Source: Bacteroidota bacterium (GTDB lineage: Bacteria; Bacteroidota; Bacteroidia; Chitinophagales; Chitinophagaceae). From it: a stretch of 64,000 nucleotides of DNA. The stretch covers positions 103,062-167,061 of the forward strand of contig CANGUG010000003.1 in assembly GCA_947457075.1 (NCBI GenBank), given 5' to 3'. A model generated the notes under the pieces. It did no database searches. It was not told where the DNA came from and was given only the letters and a program-made list of their open reading frames with translations. Positions 31,656 through 42,713 of this stretch are shown one piece after another (within the stretch, counting starts at the first letter, position 1; the number at the start of each line of letters is the position of its first letter). The position numbers and the translations under genes are program-made.

Positions 31656-32158
31656 GCATTTTTAACACAAAAGGAAAATTCACAGCAAGTTTAGCATCTG
31701 TTTTGGCTATCACAGCCCTAATTTTCATCCTTTCTTCCCAAACTGCATGTAATAAATCAGAACCCTGTAATTTAACCGCTAATTATATACCTGATAGAAA
31801 TACGGCTCAAAATGCGGCAATGGTTGCTTTTTGTAATGCCCGCAATATTACTTATACCACCGATTCAAGTGGTATTTTATACCAAATTATCACAGCTGGT
31901 GCATCCAAAAAACCAAACCTATGTGAAACAATATCAATGACTTATACAGGTACATTATTAAATGGCACCCAATTTGATGCAGGTACTATCTCCTACCCAT
32001 TAAGCCAATTAATTCTAGGTTGGCAGATCGCCGTGCCTAAAATTGGTAAAGGGGGGCGCATAAAGGTGGTCATTCCTTCCTCACTTGCTTATGGAGGACA
32101 GGCAAGAAGTGGCATTCCAGCCAATTCTCCCTTGTATTTTGACATTGTTTTGAACTAG
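31652..32158 (+). CDS. FKBP-type peptidyl-prolyl cis-trans isomerase, secreted/lipoprotein
   Basis: TISMTYTGTLLNGTQFDAG...GWQIAVPKIGKGGRIKVVIPSSLAYGGQARSGIPANSPLYFDIVLN; lipobox-like TACN. ATG at 31652 gives a signal peptide; the track start at 31535 lies inside the upstream gene. Confidence 0.93.
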   Translation: MSIFNTKGKFTASLASVLAITALIFILSSQTACNKSEPCNLTANYIPDRNTAQNAAMVAFCNARNITYTTDSSGILYQIITAGASKKPNLCETISMTYTGTLLNGTQFDAGTISYPLSQLILGWQIAVPKIGKGGRIKVVIPSSLAYGGQARSGIPANSPLYFDIVLN

Positions 32159-32200
32159 GAAATTAATGCCTTTTTAGGCCTAATTTTCCCTTGTTTCCAT

Positions 32201-32208
32201 TATATTTG
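32201..32208 (+). promoter_or_regulatory. TATATTTG -7 element upstream of secDF
   Basis: TAnnTTTG consensus 29 nt upstream of ATG. Confidence 0.5.
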
Positions 32209-32237
32209 CCGACTAAAAATCAGTTAACCAAACTATT

Positions 32238-35234
32238 ATGCAACTCAAAGGATTAGTGCGCTTTTTTGCAATTGCGCTTATTTTAATTTGTCTTTATCAA
32301 TTATCATTTACCTATTTTGTAAATAGCCATGAAAAAGACATGGAGGCAAAGGCTTCAACCTGGATCAAGAAATTCCCTAAAGCTGAAAGTGTTTATCCTT
32401 CAGACAAAGAGAAACAATCATTTTACAATGACAGTTTAAGTGAAGTAAAGAAAACCTATTTCAAGCGTTTATTGGACAGTACAAAAGACACAAAATTATT
32501 TTTTGGATTAACTACTTACGGTAGTGCAAAAGAAAAAGAATTGATGTTGGGCCTTGATTTACAAGGTGGTATGAGTGTTACCATGGAAGTTAGCTTGGAT
32601 GGTTTAATTAAGTCATTAGCCAACTATTCAAAGGATCCCTCATTTAATACTGCTTTAAACAATGCAGTTGCTAAAAAAGCAAATAATAGCGGTGATTTGA
32701 TTACCTTATTTATGGAAGAATACGCACGTGTGAATCCATCTGGTAAATTAGCCCCTCTTTTCGCACAAAGAAGTAGTAAAAGTGCCAACAAGCTTAAAAT
32801 TGATGCTTCAAACGAAGAAGTAGCCACTTATTTAAGAGCCCAATCAGCTGCTGCATTTGAATCTACAATCAATATATTAACTAAACGTATTGATAAATTT
32901 GGTTTGGCTTCTCCTAATATCAATCCAAACGCCAATAAAGGAATTATCAATATCGAATTAGCAGGTATTAGCGATAAGGAAAGAGTAAGAGCTAATTTGC
33001 AATCAACTGCCAATCTTCAAATTTTTGAAGTATATACTTTAGAAAATCCTGATTTAGGGAATGCAATTTTAGCTGCTGACAAGTCAATTGAAGATAATTT
33101 AAATGGCATTAAGGATACAACAAGTAATGCTAAATTAGATACGACAAAAATTAACCAAAATAAAAATCCATTACGTAGAATTGTTCAATTTAGTCAACCT
33201 TATCAAGGTAAAAATGGACAACCTTACTATTCTGGTGTAATTGGTTATACTTTAAAGAAAGACACTGCCACTTTAAATGCATGGTTAAAATTACCTGAAG
33301 TGAAATCGAAATTCCCTTCTAACCTAGTATTTATGTATGGTAAGACGGAAGAAGAAACAGATCCTAAAGCAAAAGACATTTTACCATTGTACGCAATTAA
33401 AACTTTAGATAATGGACAAGCTGAATTAGAAGGCGACATTATTGAAAGTGCATCAGTAGGAACCAATGAAGTGGGCAAGATTGATATCAAAATGAATATG
33501 AAATCTGATGCAACACGTATTTGGGCAAAAATGACTACCAAAAACATAGGCAAACCTATTGCCATTGTGCTTGACAACATGGTTTATTCTGCTCCTAATG
33601 TAAACGATGCAATCACTACTGGTAGTACTTCTATTAGTGGCAACTATACTATTAAAACTGCACAAGATTTAGTGGATATCTTAAAGATTGGTGCTTTACC
33701 AGCCACGGCTAAAATTGTTCAAGAGCAATTAATTGGCCCAACTTTAGGTAAAACAACAGTTGAAGGTGGATTAATGTCATTTGGTATTGCCTTCTTAGTG
33801 ATTTTCGCATTAATGTTATTGTATTTTAACACAGGTGGATGGGTAGCTAATATTGCACTTATCTTAAACTTGTTATTTACGATTGGAATATTAAGTGCAT
33901 TAGGATTTACTTTGACTGCCCCTGGTATCGCTGGTTTGGTATTAACCATTGGTATGGCGGTGGATACCAACGTAATTATATTTGAAAGAATTAAAGAAGA
34001 ATTAACAAAAGGTAAGAGCTATCAAATGGCTGTATCTGACGGATACAAGCGTTCTATGTCACCAGTATTGGATGCACACGTTACTACCCTTTTGACTGCT
34101 TGTATTTTGGCCTACTTTGGATTAGGTCCAGTATTAGGATTTGCTACAACACAAATCATTGGTATTTTATTATCCTTGTTCTGTGGAATCTTAGTATCTC
34201 GTTTAATCACTGATATTTATACTAGCAAGAATAGACATTTTGAATACTTTACAAAAGTTTCCAAATCTATCTTCAAGCATGCTAATTTTAAATTCATTGA
34301 ATTCAGAAAGTACGCATACTTATTATCAGTAGTTGTATTAATTATGGGTATTGCTTCCTTCTTTAACGGATTTGACGAAGGTGTTGAATTCGCAGGAGGA
34401 AGAAGCTACACTGTTAAATTTAACAAAGCTGTAAATACCGAAGAAGTGAGAGCAGCTTTAAAACCTGTATTTGGTGACGAAGCGCCAATTATCAAAACAA
34501 TTGACACTAAGAATCAAGTAAATATTACTACCTCTTATTTAATTAAGAAACAAGGTAAAGAAGTAGATAAATTAGTGGAAACTAAATTATATGAAGGCTT
34601 AGTTAAATTTTTACCGCAGGGTACAAGCTTCAAAGATTTTGAAGAAAAATACAAACAAAGTTCTCAAACTGTATTGCCTTCCATTTCTGAGGAATTAAAA
34701 TCAGGCGCTACCAACGCAACCATATTTGCCATCATCGCAATATGTTTATACATCTTTATTCGCTTCCGTGATTGGAGATATTCTTTAGGTACTATCTTCT
34801 CCTTATTGCACGATGTATTGGTCACCTTAATTGTATTTAGTTTCCTAAGAAGAGTTGTTCCATTTGCATTAGAAATTGACCAGCACTTTATTGCTGCGGT
34901 ATTAACTGTAATTGGATTCTCTATGAATGATACGGTGATTGTTTATGACCGTATTCGTGAAGATTCTAATTTAATGAAAGGATCAGACAATGCTAGTATA
35001 ATTAACCGAGCAATCAATGAAACATTAAGTCGTACCATCATGACTTCCTTAACGGTGTTCTTGGTAATCTTAATATTGTTCTTCTTTGGTGGTGAAGTAA
35101 CCAAAGGTTTTGCATTTGCCATGTTAATTGGTGTAATTACAGGTACCTATTCTTCTATCTTCGTGGCTGCACCTGTATTGGTTGATTTCGCAAAGAATCG
35201 TCCATTGGGTCGCGCAGAAAATAAAAAGAAATAA
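32238..35234 (+). CDS. secDF: Protein translocase subunit SecDF (fused)
   Basis: LGLDLQGGMSVTMEVSL; FALMLLYFNTGGWVANIALILNLLFTIGILSALGFTLTAPGIAGLVLTIGMAVDTNVIIFERI; SecF half with GFSMNDTVIVYDRIRED. Confidence 0.97.
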   Translation: MQLKGLVRFFAIALILICLYQLSFTYFVNSHEKDMEAKASTWIKKFPKAESVYPSDKEKQSFYNDSLSEVKKTYFKRLLDSTKDTKLFFGLTTYGSAKEKELMLGLDLQGGMSVTMEVSLDGLIKSLANYSKDPSFNTALNNAVAKKANNSGDLITLFMEEYARVNPSGKLAPLFAQRSSKSANKLKIDASNEEVATYLRAQSAAAFESTINILTKRIDKFGLASPNINPNANKGIINIELAGISDKERVRANLQSTANLQIFEVYTLENPDLGNAILAADKSIEDNLNGIKDTTSNAKLDTTKINQNKNPLRRIVQFSQPYQGKNGQPYYSGVIGYTLKKDTATLNAWLKLPEVKSKFPSNLVFMYGKTEEETDPKAKDILPLYAIKTLDNGQAELEGDIIESASVGTNEVGKIDIKMNMKSDATRIWAKMTTKNIGKPIAIVLDNMVYSAPNVNDAITTGSTSISGNYTIKTAQDLVDILKIGALPATAKIVQEQLIGPTLGKTTVEGGLMSFGIAFLVIFALMLLYFNTGGWVANIALILNLLFTIGILSALGFTLTAPGIAGLVLTIGMAVDTNVIIFERIKEELTKGKSYQMAVSDGYKRSMSPVLDAHVTTLLTACILAYFGLGPVLGFATTQIIGILLSLFCGILVSRLITDIYTSKNRHFEYFTKVSKSIFKHANFKFIEFRKYAYLLSVVVLIMGIASFFNGFDEGVEFAGGRSYTVKFNKAVNTEEVRAALKPVFGDEAPIIKTIDTKNQVNITTSYLIKKQGKEVDKLVETKLYEGLVKFLPQGTSFKDFEEKYKQSSQTVLPSISEELKSGATNATIFAIIAICLYIFIRFRDWRYSLGTIFSLLHDVLVTLIVFSFLRRVVPFALEIDQHFIAAVLTVIGFSMNDTVIVYDRIREDSNLMKGSDNASIINRAINETLSRTIMTSLTVFLVILILFFFGGEVTKGFAFAMLIGVITGTYSSIFVAAPVLVDFAKNRPLGRAENKKK

Positions 35235-35255
35235 ATTATCATTCTTAATTGATAC

Positions 35256-35285
35256 AAAAAGGCCTCACATTTGTGAGGCCTTTTT
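35256..35285. terminator. Terminator after secDF
   Basis: AAAAAGGCCTCACATTTGTGAGGCCTTTTT. Confidence 0.87.
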
Positions 35286-35307
35286 ATTAGTATATAAATA
35301 CAATAAG

Positions 35308-35658
35308 TTATACAGCAAAGCTGGTTCCACAACCACAGGTGCTTGAAGCATTGGGATTGTTAAAGGTAAAACCTCGGCTATTTAACCCGCCTTGCCAGTC
35401 GATATGCATACCAAATAAGTAAATTTGATGGGCAGCTTCCATACAACAGGGGATTCCTTCAAAAACAAATTCTAAATCACCTTCTTTAGGGGTATCAAAA
35501 CCTAAAACATAGGTCATTCCGGAGCAACCTCCTCCTTTTACCCCTACCCTTAATTTTTGTTGTTGGTCAAAGTCGGGTTCACCCATTAAACGGGTTAATT
35601 CCTCCACTGCTGAGGCGGTAAAACTTACCGGAGTGTTTAATATTGTATCTGTAGCCAT
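35308..35658 (-). CDS. HesB/IscA family iron-sulfur cluster assembly protein
   Basis: LRVGVKGGGCSGMTYVLGF...FNNPNASSTCGCGTSF conserved cysteines. Confidence 0.95.
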   Translation of the reverse strand: MATDTILNTPVSFTASAVEELTRLMGEPDFDQQQKLRVGVKGGGCSGMTYVLGFDTPKEGDLEFVFEGIPCCMEAAHQIYLFGMHIDWQGGLNSRGFTFNNPNASSTCGCGTSFAV

Positions 35659-35776
35659 AAATTAATAATTTATAATGCAAAATTACAATAACTATGGGAT
35701 ATGCTGATTGCATAAAATTTCGAAAATAGAAATAATATCCTACCCCTTAAGATGTGATTTTTTCGTAAATTGAAGC

Positions 35777-37345
35777 ATGCAAGACAAAGTGAAAAAGACA
35801 GACAGCGGTATATCTATCCAAAAAGTATATACCAAGGCAGATTTGCCCAATAATTTAGATGGCAGTCAATTACCAGGTGAATTTCCTTACACAAGAGGAG
35901 TCCAACCAGATATGTATCTTGGAAAATTATGGACCATGCGCCAGTATGCAGGATTTTCAACTGCCGAAGAAAGCAACCAACGTTACCATTTTTTATTAGC
36001 ACAAGGTGTAATGGGATTAAGTGTTGCTTTTGATTTACCCACCCAAATTGGGTATGATCCTGATCATGCTTTAGCAGAAGGTGAAGTGGGCAAAGTAGGT
36101 GTTTCCATTTGTTCCTTAGCCGATATGGAAGTTTTATTTAAGGACATCCCTTTGGATAAAATAAGTACTTCCATGACCATTAATTCAACTGGATTTATTT
36201 TATTAGCCTTGTATGTTGCATTGGCTAAAAAAAGAGGGATTGATATTAAGCAGTTGGCAGGTACGATTCAAAATGATATTTTAAAAGAATATGCAGCAAG
36301 AGGAACTTATATTTATCCTCCCAAACATTCAATGCGTATTATCACTGATATATTTGAATGGTGCAGTACAAATGTTCCAAAATGGAATAGTATTAGTATT
36401 TCTGGTTATCATATCAGAGAAGCAGGCAGTACGGCTGTTCAAGAAATTGCTTTTACTTTAAGTAACGGTAAAGCCTATGTCAAAGCTGCATTAGAAAAAG
36501 GATTAGACATTAATGTTTTTGGAAAAAGACTTTCTTTTTTCTTCAATGCACATAATAACTTATTTGAAGAAGTAGCTAAATTTAGAGCAGCCAGAAAAAT
36601 GTGGGCAACTATTATGAAAGATCTAGGCGCCACTGACGAAAAAGCTTTGATGCTACGATTTCATACACAAACAGGTGGTGCAACACTTACTGCACAACAA
36701 CCCCTTAACAATATAAGCAGGGTAACTTTACAAACCCTAGCAGCTGTTTTAGGCGGCACACAAAGCTTACATACCAACGGATTCGATGAGGCATTGGGAT
36801 TGCCCACACAGGAAGCTGCAAGCATTGCACTAAGAACGCAACAAATTGTCGCATATGAAAGTGGGGTCACCGATACGGTAGATCCATTGGCGGGAAGTTA
36901 TTTCATTGAAAATTTAACCAATCAGGTTGAACTGGAAGCATTGAAAATTATGCAACAAATTGATGAAATGGGTGGAAGCGTAATGGCAATTGAAAATGGA
37001 TTTATGCAAAATAAGATTGCAGATAGTGCATATGCATATCAGAAAAAAATAGAATCTAAAGAAAAGATAATTGTTGGAGTGAATGAATTCAAATCGGAGT
37101 CAACCACTAATATCCCTATTTTAAGAATTGATGAAAAAATTAGGCAGGAACAAATCGAAAAGTTGAAAGTATTTAAATCCAATAGAGATGAATCAAAAGT
37201 GAAAGCTAGTTTATTGGCGATAAAAGAGGCTGCCTTAGGTACGAAAAATTTAATGCCAGTGGTAATTGAAGCAGTAGAGCATCACTGCACATTAGGTGAA
37301 ATTTCAGATACCTTAAGAAGTGTATTTGGCGAATACCAATCTTAA
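35777..37345 (+). CDS. Acyl-CoA mutase large subunit (methylmalonyl/isobutyryl-CoA mutase family), no B12-binding domain
   Basis: [63 protein letters not shown]; ends at 522 aa without DxHxxG. Confidence 0.93.
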   Translation: MQDKVKKTDSGISIQKVYTKADLPNNLDGSQLPGEFPYTRGVQPDMYLGKLWTMRQYAGFSTAEESNQRYHFLLAQGVMGLSVAFDLPTQIGYDPDHALAEGEVGKVGVSICSLADMEVLFKDIPLDKISTSMTINSTGFILLALYVALAKKRGIDIKQLAGTIQNDILKEYAARGTYIYPPKHSMRIITDIFEWCSTNVPKWNSISISGYHIREAGSTAVQEIAFTLSNGKAYVKAALEKGLDINVFGKRLSFFFNAHNNLFEEVAKFRAARKMWATIMKDLGATDEKALMLRFHTQTGGATLTAQQPLNNISRVTLQTLAAVLGGTQSLHTNGFDEALGLPTQEAASIALRTQQIVAYESGVTDTVDPLAGSYFIENLTNQVELEALKIMQQIDEMGGSVMAIENGFMQNKIADSAYAYQKKIESKEKIIVGVNEFKSESTTNIPILRIDEKIRQEQIEKLKVFKSNRDESKVKASLLAIKEAALGTKNLMPVVIEAVEHHCTLGEISDTLRSVFGEYQS

Positions 37346-37431
37346 CGATTTATAAAAAACATGGATCAAAAAAGTAGTATTACTTTATATTAAATCCAAT
37401 AACTAAAACAAATAACTATAAACAAATATCA

Positions 37432-38733
37432 ATGCGAAAATTATTACTTTCCCTTTTCATTACAGGTAGCTTATCAAGCTATGCTCAAGAGCTTCCTAAA
37501 AATTATAATGAATTACTCAAGGAGGTAGAGCCTCAACTTATTAGTTGGAGAAGACATTTTCATGAATTTCCTGAACTTTCCAACAGAGAAGTCAATACAG
37601 GTAAATACATCGCAGATTTTTTGAAAACATTACCTAATGTGGAAATTAAGTACCCAGTCGCTAAAACAGGTGTAGTTGCAGTATTGAAAGGTGGAAAGCC
37701 TGGTCCTGTTGTTGCATTAAGAGCCGATATTGATGCACTTCCTGTATATGAAAGAACTCCCGTACCTTTTGCTTCCAAAGTAACCAACGAATTTAATGGC
37801 CAAAAAGTAAGTGTCAGTCATGCATGTGGGCATGATTCACATACTGCCATGTTAATGGCAACTGCTAAAGTATTGAGTGCATTACAAAAAGATGTACCAG
37901 GAACCGTTGTATTTTTATTTCAACCAGCCGAAGAAGGTGCGCCTGGAACTGAGGAAGGGGGTGCACCATTAATGATTAAAGAAGGTGCTTTAGACAATCC
38001 AAAAGTAGAAGCAGTGTATGGAATTCATATTTCTTCTCAAACACCTGTAGGTACCCTTAAGTATAAATCAGGTGCTTTCATGGCATCCTCTGATTGGTTT
38101 ACGATTAAAGTAAATGGGAAAGGTAGCCATGGATCTCAACCCTGGGGTGGTGTTGATCCGATAGCTGCATCTGCACAAATTATTGAAGGACTTCAGCATA
38201 TCGTAAGTCGTCAAATGGATTTAACAAAAGCACCAGTTGTAATTACCGTGGGTACGATTAATAGTGGGGTGCGCTCCAATATTATTCCTGAGACCGCTGA
38301 AATGACAGGTACCATTAGAACATTAGACAGTAAAATGCAAGAAGAAGTGCACGAAAGAATCAAGCAAACTGTAAAAACCATTGCAGCAAGTTCAGGTGCA
38401 ACAGCTGATGTTACAATAGATACAAAAACTTTAGTAACCTATAATGATCCAGCCTTAGTTAAAAAAACATTACCCTCTTTAATGAAAGCAGCTGGTGAAG
38501 CCAATGTTTCAGAATCCACATGGGTAACAGGTGCAGAAGATTTTTCATTTTATGCTGCTAAGGCGCCTAGCTTTTTCTTTAATTTAGGTGCATTACCAAA
38601 AGGAACAGATCCTAAAAATGCAGGCCCACACCATACGCCCGATTTTTATTTAGATGAATCAGGTTTCATTGTTGGGGTTAAAGCTTTTACACAATTGGTA
38701 TTTGACAACGCAACTATCAAAAAAGGAAAATAA
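37432..38733 (+). CDS. M20 family amidohydrolase, secreted
   Basis: Signal peptide; RRHFHEFPELSNREVNTGKYI; SHACGHDSHTAMLMATAKVL; FLFQPAEEG. Confidence 0.95.
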   Translation: MRKLLLSLFITGSLSSYAQELPKNYNELLKEVEPQLISWRRHFHEFPELSNREVNTGKYIADFLKTLPNVEIKYPVAKTGVVAVLKGGKPGPVVALRADIDALPVYERTPVPFASKVTNEFNGQKVSVSHACGHDSHTAMLMATAKVLSALQKDVPGTVVFLFQPAEEGAPGTEEGGAPLMIKEGALDNPKVEAVYGIHISSQTPVGTLKYKSGAFMASSDWFTIKVNGKGSHGSQPWGGVDPIAASAQIIEGLQHIVSRQMDLTKAPVVITVGTINSGVRSNIIPETAEMTGTIRTLDSKMQEEVHERIKQTVKTIAASSGATADVTIDTKTLVTYNDPALVKKTLPSLMKAAGEANVSESTWVTGAEDFSFYAAKAPSFFFNLGALPKGTDPKNAGPHHTPDFYLDESGFIVGVKAFTQLVFDNATIKKGK

Positions 38734-38754
38734 TAACACTGTAACTTGTTCAAA

Positions 38755-38790
38755 TAAAAAAAGGAAGTCTAAATAAGGCTTCCTTTTTTT
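38755..38790. terminator. Terminator-like hairpin after M20 peptidase
   Basis: AAAAAAAGGAAGTCTAAATAAGGCTTCCTTTTTTT. Confidence 0.75.
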
Positions 38791-38839
38791 ATTTGATATA
38801 TAAATGTACAGCTAAGACGACTGGAAATACTTTGTACAA

Positions 38840-39514
38840 TTACTTTGTATAATTTCTTGCACCAAATAACAAACTTCCAATTCTTACCATATTGCTTCCT
38901 TTAGCAATGGCTAAAGCATAGTCGGAACTCATACCCATACTTAATGTATCAAATTGTCCATTGGGGAAGGCAGATTTTGCTTTGTCAAAATATAATTTTA
39001 AAGTAGTAAACTCTGTACTTAATAATGACTGGTCTTCGCTAAAACTTGCCATTCCCATTAAACCTCTAATACGCACATTAGTATATTGTCCTATCCTATT
39101 ACTTGATAATAATTCATGAAGTGCAGGTCCATCAAAACCAAACTTGGTTTCCTCTGTAGCAATATGTACTTGCAATAAACAATCAATTACTCTCCCAGCT
39201 TTTGCCCCTTGTTTATTAATTTCTTGTAATAATTTTTCTGAATCCACCCCATGAATCATATACACAAAGGGGGCAATGTATTTTACCTTATTTGATTGTA
39301 AATGTCCAATAAAATGCCATTGAATGTCCTTAGGCATCATTGTTTCTTTGTCCACTAATTCCTGTACATAGTTTTCGCCAAATGCCCTATGTCCTAAATC
39401 ATATAATACTTGTAAATCCTCAATGGGCTTAGTTTTGCTTACTGCAATCAATTGGACATGATCGGCTAGTAATTTTTGTTGAATGGTTTGATATTGTTCG
39501 ATATTTACAGGCAT
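38840..39514 (-). CDS. YggS family pyridoxal phosphate-dependent enzyme
   Basis: LIAVSKTKPIEDLQVLYDLGHRAFGENYVQEL...IQWHFIGHLQSNKVKYI...LSMGMSSDYALAI. Confidence 0.96.
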   Translation of the reverse strand: MPVNIEQYQTIQQKLLADHVQLIAVSKTKPIEDLQVLYDLGHRAFGENYVQELVDKETMMPKDIQWHFIGHLQSNKVKYIAPFVYMIHGVDSEKLLQEINKQGAKAGRVIDCLLQVHIATEETKFGFDGPALHELLSSNRIGQYTNVRIRGLMGMASFSEDQSLLSTEFTTLKLYFDKAKSAFPNGQFDTLSMGMSSDYALAIAKGSNMVRIGSLLFGARNYTK

Positions 39515-39590
39515 GGATATATTTTAAATCCCTATAATAGGAAAATCAAATTTACACTATTAAATTTTAAATACCTGCTTGCATCAACTA

Positions 39591-40745
39591 TTACCTAGTG
39601 ATATTTCGACCAATAACCATTTTCTGAATTTCGGTAGTACCCTCATAAATTTGGGTAATTTTTGCATCACGCATTAATCTTTCAACATGAAATTCTTTAA
39701 CAAAACCATATCCACCGTGTATTTGAACAGCTTCCGTTGTTGCCCACATGGCAATATCACTTGCATGTAATTTAGCCATAGCCGCAGTAGTGGTATAATC
39801 CAAGTGATGGTCCTTTTCCCATGCAGCTTTAAAACACAATAATCTTGCTGTTTCAATTTTAGTAGCCATTTCAGCTAGTTTAAATTGAATAGCTTGATGT
39901 TCATGAATTGGCTTTCCAAAAGTTTTTCGCTCCTTACTGTATGCAAGTGCTAATTCATAGGCACCACTAGCAATACCTAACGCTTGAGCGGCAATTCCAA
40001 TTCTGCCCCCATTCAAGGTTTTCATGGCAAAATTAAATCCAAATCCTTCCTCTCCTATTCTATTTTCTTTGGGTACTTTCACATCTAAAAATGAAATGGC
40101 ATGGGTATCACTACCTCTAATTCCCATTTTATTTTCTTTTGCACCAACGGTAATACCTGGTGTATTTTTTTCAACGATAAAGGCATTGATCCCTTTATGT
40201 CCTTTTGTATAATCGGTCTGAGCGATGACTAAATAAACATTGGCAGTAGAACCATTGGTAATCCAGTTTTTAACCCCATTAATTACATAATAATCACCAT
40301 GGTCAACAGCACTTGTATGTTGATGTGTGGCATCACTACCCGCTTCTGGTTCACTTAATAAAAAAGCACCTATATACAATTCATTGTCTTTCATGCCTTG
40401 AGCTAATGGCACTAAATATTTTTTCTTCTGTTCTTCATTTCCATAATGCTCTAAACCCCAACATACTAAACTATTGTTCACACTCATTGCTACACTTACA
40501 CTGCTATCTACTTTACTTATTTCCTCCATAGCTAAAACATAACTAATGGTATCCATTCCTGCTCCTCCATAATTAGGATCAGTCATCATACCCATAAAAC
40601 CAAGTTGTGCTAATTGTAACAATTGTTCTTTGGGAACTTGTTGATGTTCATCTCTTTCAATTACACCAGGCAAGCATTGTTGTTGCGCAAATTCACGAGC
40701 AGCTTTTTGAATCATTATTTGCTCTTCGGACAAGTTGAAATCCAT
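39591..40745 (-). CDS. Acyl-CoA dehydrogenase
   Basis: LSEPEAGSDATHQHTSAV; RDAKITQIYEGTTEIQKMVIGR. Confidence 0.96.
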   Translation of the reverse strand: MDFNLSEEQIMIQKAAREFAQQQCLPGVIERDEHQQVPKEQLLQLAQLGFMGMMTDPNYGGAGMDTISYVLAMEEISKVDSSVSVAMSVNNSLVCWGLEHYGNEEQKKKYLVPLAQGMKDNELYIGAFLLSEPEAGSDATHQHTSAVDHGDYYVINGVKNWITNGSTANVYLVIAQTDYTKGHKGINAFIVEKNTPGITVGAKENKMGIRGSDTHAISFLDVKVPKENRIGEEGFGFNFAMKTLNGGRIGIAAQALGIASGAYELALAYSKERKTFGKPIHEHQAIQFKLAEMATKIETARLLCFKAAWEKDHHLDYTTTAAMAKLHASDIAMWATTEAVQIHGGYGFVKEFHVERLMRDAKITQIYEGTTEIQKMVIGRNITR

Positions 40746-40806
40746 ACAATTTTAAATTTGCACAAATTTACGCTAACATTTGTTAGTTCTCAAAAAAAAT
40801 AGTGAA

Positions 40807-41664
40807 TTATTTAGGGAGTGAATTTAAATCAGGCAAACCAAGTTTCTTTTGGATTAGTTGCGCTAAAACAGACTTATCAGCTTCGTTAATAAGGGTTGTA
40901 CTGTCCTGTCTAAAATGACGCTTGAATGCAATGATTGCTGCAGTTGGATCCTTTACATCATAGCCTACCAATGCTAAAGCATAAGGAATGGATAAGTTGT
41001 TGGGTAATGTATATTTTGCATTTGGCTCAAACCAAACCCCAAACCCTTTCTTAGCCAACATGGCCCAGGGGAAATGAATATTAGGATCGTCTTTTCGGGT
41101 TGGCGCAATATCCGCGTGACCAATAAAATTGGCTTCGGGTATTTTATATTTAACCTTCAATTTGTTCAATAGGTTTAATAAACTTTCAATTTGCTTGGGC
41201 TCAAAAGGCACTAATCCATCATTGTCTAATTCAATTCCAATGGAACTTGAATTTATATCGGTAGCATTGCCCCATTTCGCCACTCCACCATGCCATGCCC
41301 TAAAATAGTCATTTAACATATGGTGCACTGTCCCGTCTTTACAAATTACATAATGCGCACTCACTTTGGTCCTTTCTAACGTAAATGTCCTTAGGGTTTC
41401 CTCACAAGATTTTTGGGCGGTATGGTGTATTACCACAAAATTGGGCTTGCGTAAATCAAAATTAGTTGTCCCCACCCATTGTGGTGCAGTAATATGATTG
41501 ATAGAGTCGACTACTGGATATGGTTCCGCTATAATTTCTTTAATTAAATTGGCCGCCTGTTTTTTATAAAATTGATTCGTTGAATGATACTTAAATTGAT
41601 TACATGCCATTACAAAAATGGACAGGAATACTACAAATGCATATCGTACCAGTTTTAAAATCAT
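40807..41664 (-). CDS. N-acetylmuramoyl-L-alanine amidase (AmpD-like), lipoprotein
   Basis: FVVIHHTAQKSCEETLRTF...AWHGGVAKWGN...SIGIELDNDG...FIGHADIAPTRKDDP; ATG at 41664 overlaps upstream stop (ATGA). Confidence 0.92.
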   Translation of the reverse strand: MILKLVRYAFVVFLSIFVMACNQFKYHSTNQFYKKQAANLIKEIIAEPYPVVDSINHITAPQWVGTTNFDLRKPNFVVIHHTAQKSCEETLRTFTLERTKVSAHYVICKDGTVHHMLNDYFRAWHGGVAKWGNATDINSSSIGIELDNDGLVPFEPKQIESLLNLLNKLKVKYKIPEANFIGHADIAPTRKDDPNIHFPWAMLAKKGFGVWFEPNAKYTLPNNLSIPYALALVGYDVKDPTAAIIAFKRHFRQDSTTLINEADKSVLAQLIQKKLGLPDLNSLPK

Positions 41665-42713
41665 ATACTTGGTTCTTGTTGACTTAAACAATGGAAGCTA
41701 CCCAATCCCCAAATAATATCGGTAGAGTCAATGCCCACCACCTGTCTATCTTTGAAACATTCCTGAATAATTTGCATTGCTTTGTCATCCTGCTCACACT
41801 GATATGTTGGTACAATTACGTGACCGTTGCTTATATAAAAATTAGCATAAGAAGCAGGAAGCATTTGTCCTTCATATATTACATCGGCAGGCATGGGCAA
41901 TTCTACAATATTTAATTGTTTCCCATTTATCAAACGCATTTCTTTTAATTCCTTCAAATTTTGTTGCAATAAATCATAGTTTTCTGATAATACATTAGAC
42001 TCCACTACTGTAACTACCGTATCCTCATTCACAAATCTAACTGTATCGTCAATATGACCATCGGTGTCATCACCAACAATGCCTTCAGAAACCCATAACA
42101 CTTGTTCTACTCCATAATAATTACATAAATACCTTTCAATTTGATCCTGGCTTAAAGCTGGATTCCGATTGGGATTTAATAAACAACATTTTGAAGTTAA
42201 TACGGTACCTGCTCCATTAAAATCAACCGACCCACCTTCCATAATAATATTTGGATAAAATACGGGTAAGTTAAGTGCTTTAGCAATATGTGTTGGTATT
42301 TCATCATCCAAATCATAAGGAGGATATTTTCCACCCCAGGCATTGATATTCCAATCCACAATGGCTTTTGGTTGATCCTTATTTTTTCTTATTAAAAAAC
42401 TAGGGCCATGGTCTCTACACCATGCGTCATTGGTGGGATGTAAATAAAATTGAACTCGATTTAAATCAACACCAGCCAATTCTAACATATTAGCAGCAGA
42501 CTGTCGCATTTTATCATTGAGTACATTAATACAAACCCTTTCGGTAATTGAAACCACTTTTATAAATTCACAATAGGAAGGATAAATAGAAGCGATTTTC
42601 CCTGGCCAACTTTCTTCTTTATGTGGCCAACTTAACCACATAGCGTCATGTTTGGCAAATTCAGCAGGGAAAAAATAGCCTAATGATTTTGGCGTGGGGG
42701 TATTATTAAGCAT
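41661..42713 (-). CDS. aguA: Agmatine deiminase
   Basis: FPAEFAKHDAMWLSWPHKEESWPG; NDAWCRDHGPSFLI; MEGGSVDFNGAGTVLTSKCCLLNPNRNP; DDTDGHIDDTVRFV. ATG 42713 gives the canonical N-terminus. Confidence 0.96.
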   Translation of the reverse strand: MLNNTPTPKSLGYFFPAEFAKHDAMWLSWPHKEESWPGKIASIYPSYCEFIKVVSITERVCINVLNDKMRQSAANMLELAGVDLNRVQFYLHPTNDAWCRDHGPSFLIRKNKDQPKAIVDWNINAWGGKYPPYDLDDEIPTHIAKALNLPVFYPNIIMEGGSVDFNGAGTVLTSKCCLLNPNRNPALSQDQIERYLCNYYGVEQVLWVSEGIVGDDTDGHIDDTVRFVNEDTVVTVVESNVLSENYDLLQQNLKELKEMRLINGKQLNIVELPMPADVIYEGQMLPASYANFYISNGHVIVPTYQCEQDDKAMQIIQECFKDRQVVGIDSTDIIWGLGSFHCLSQQEPSI

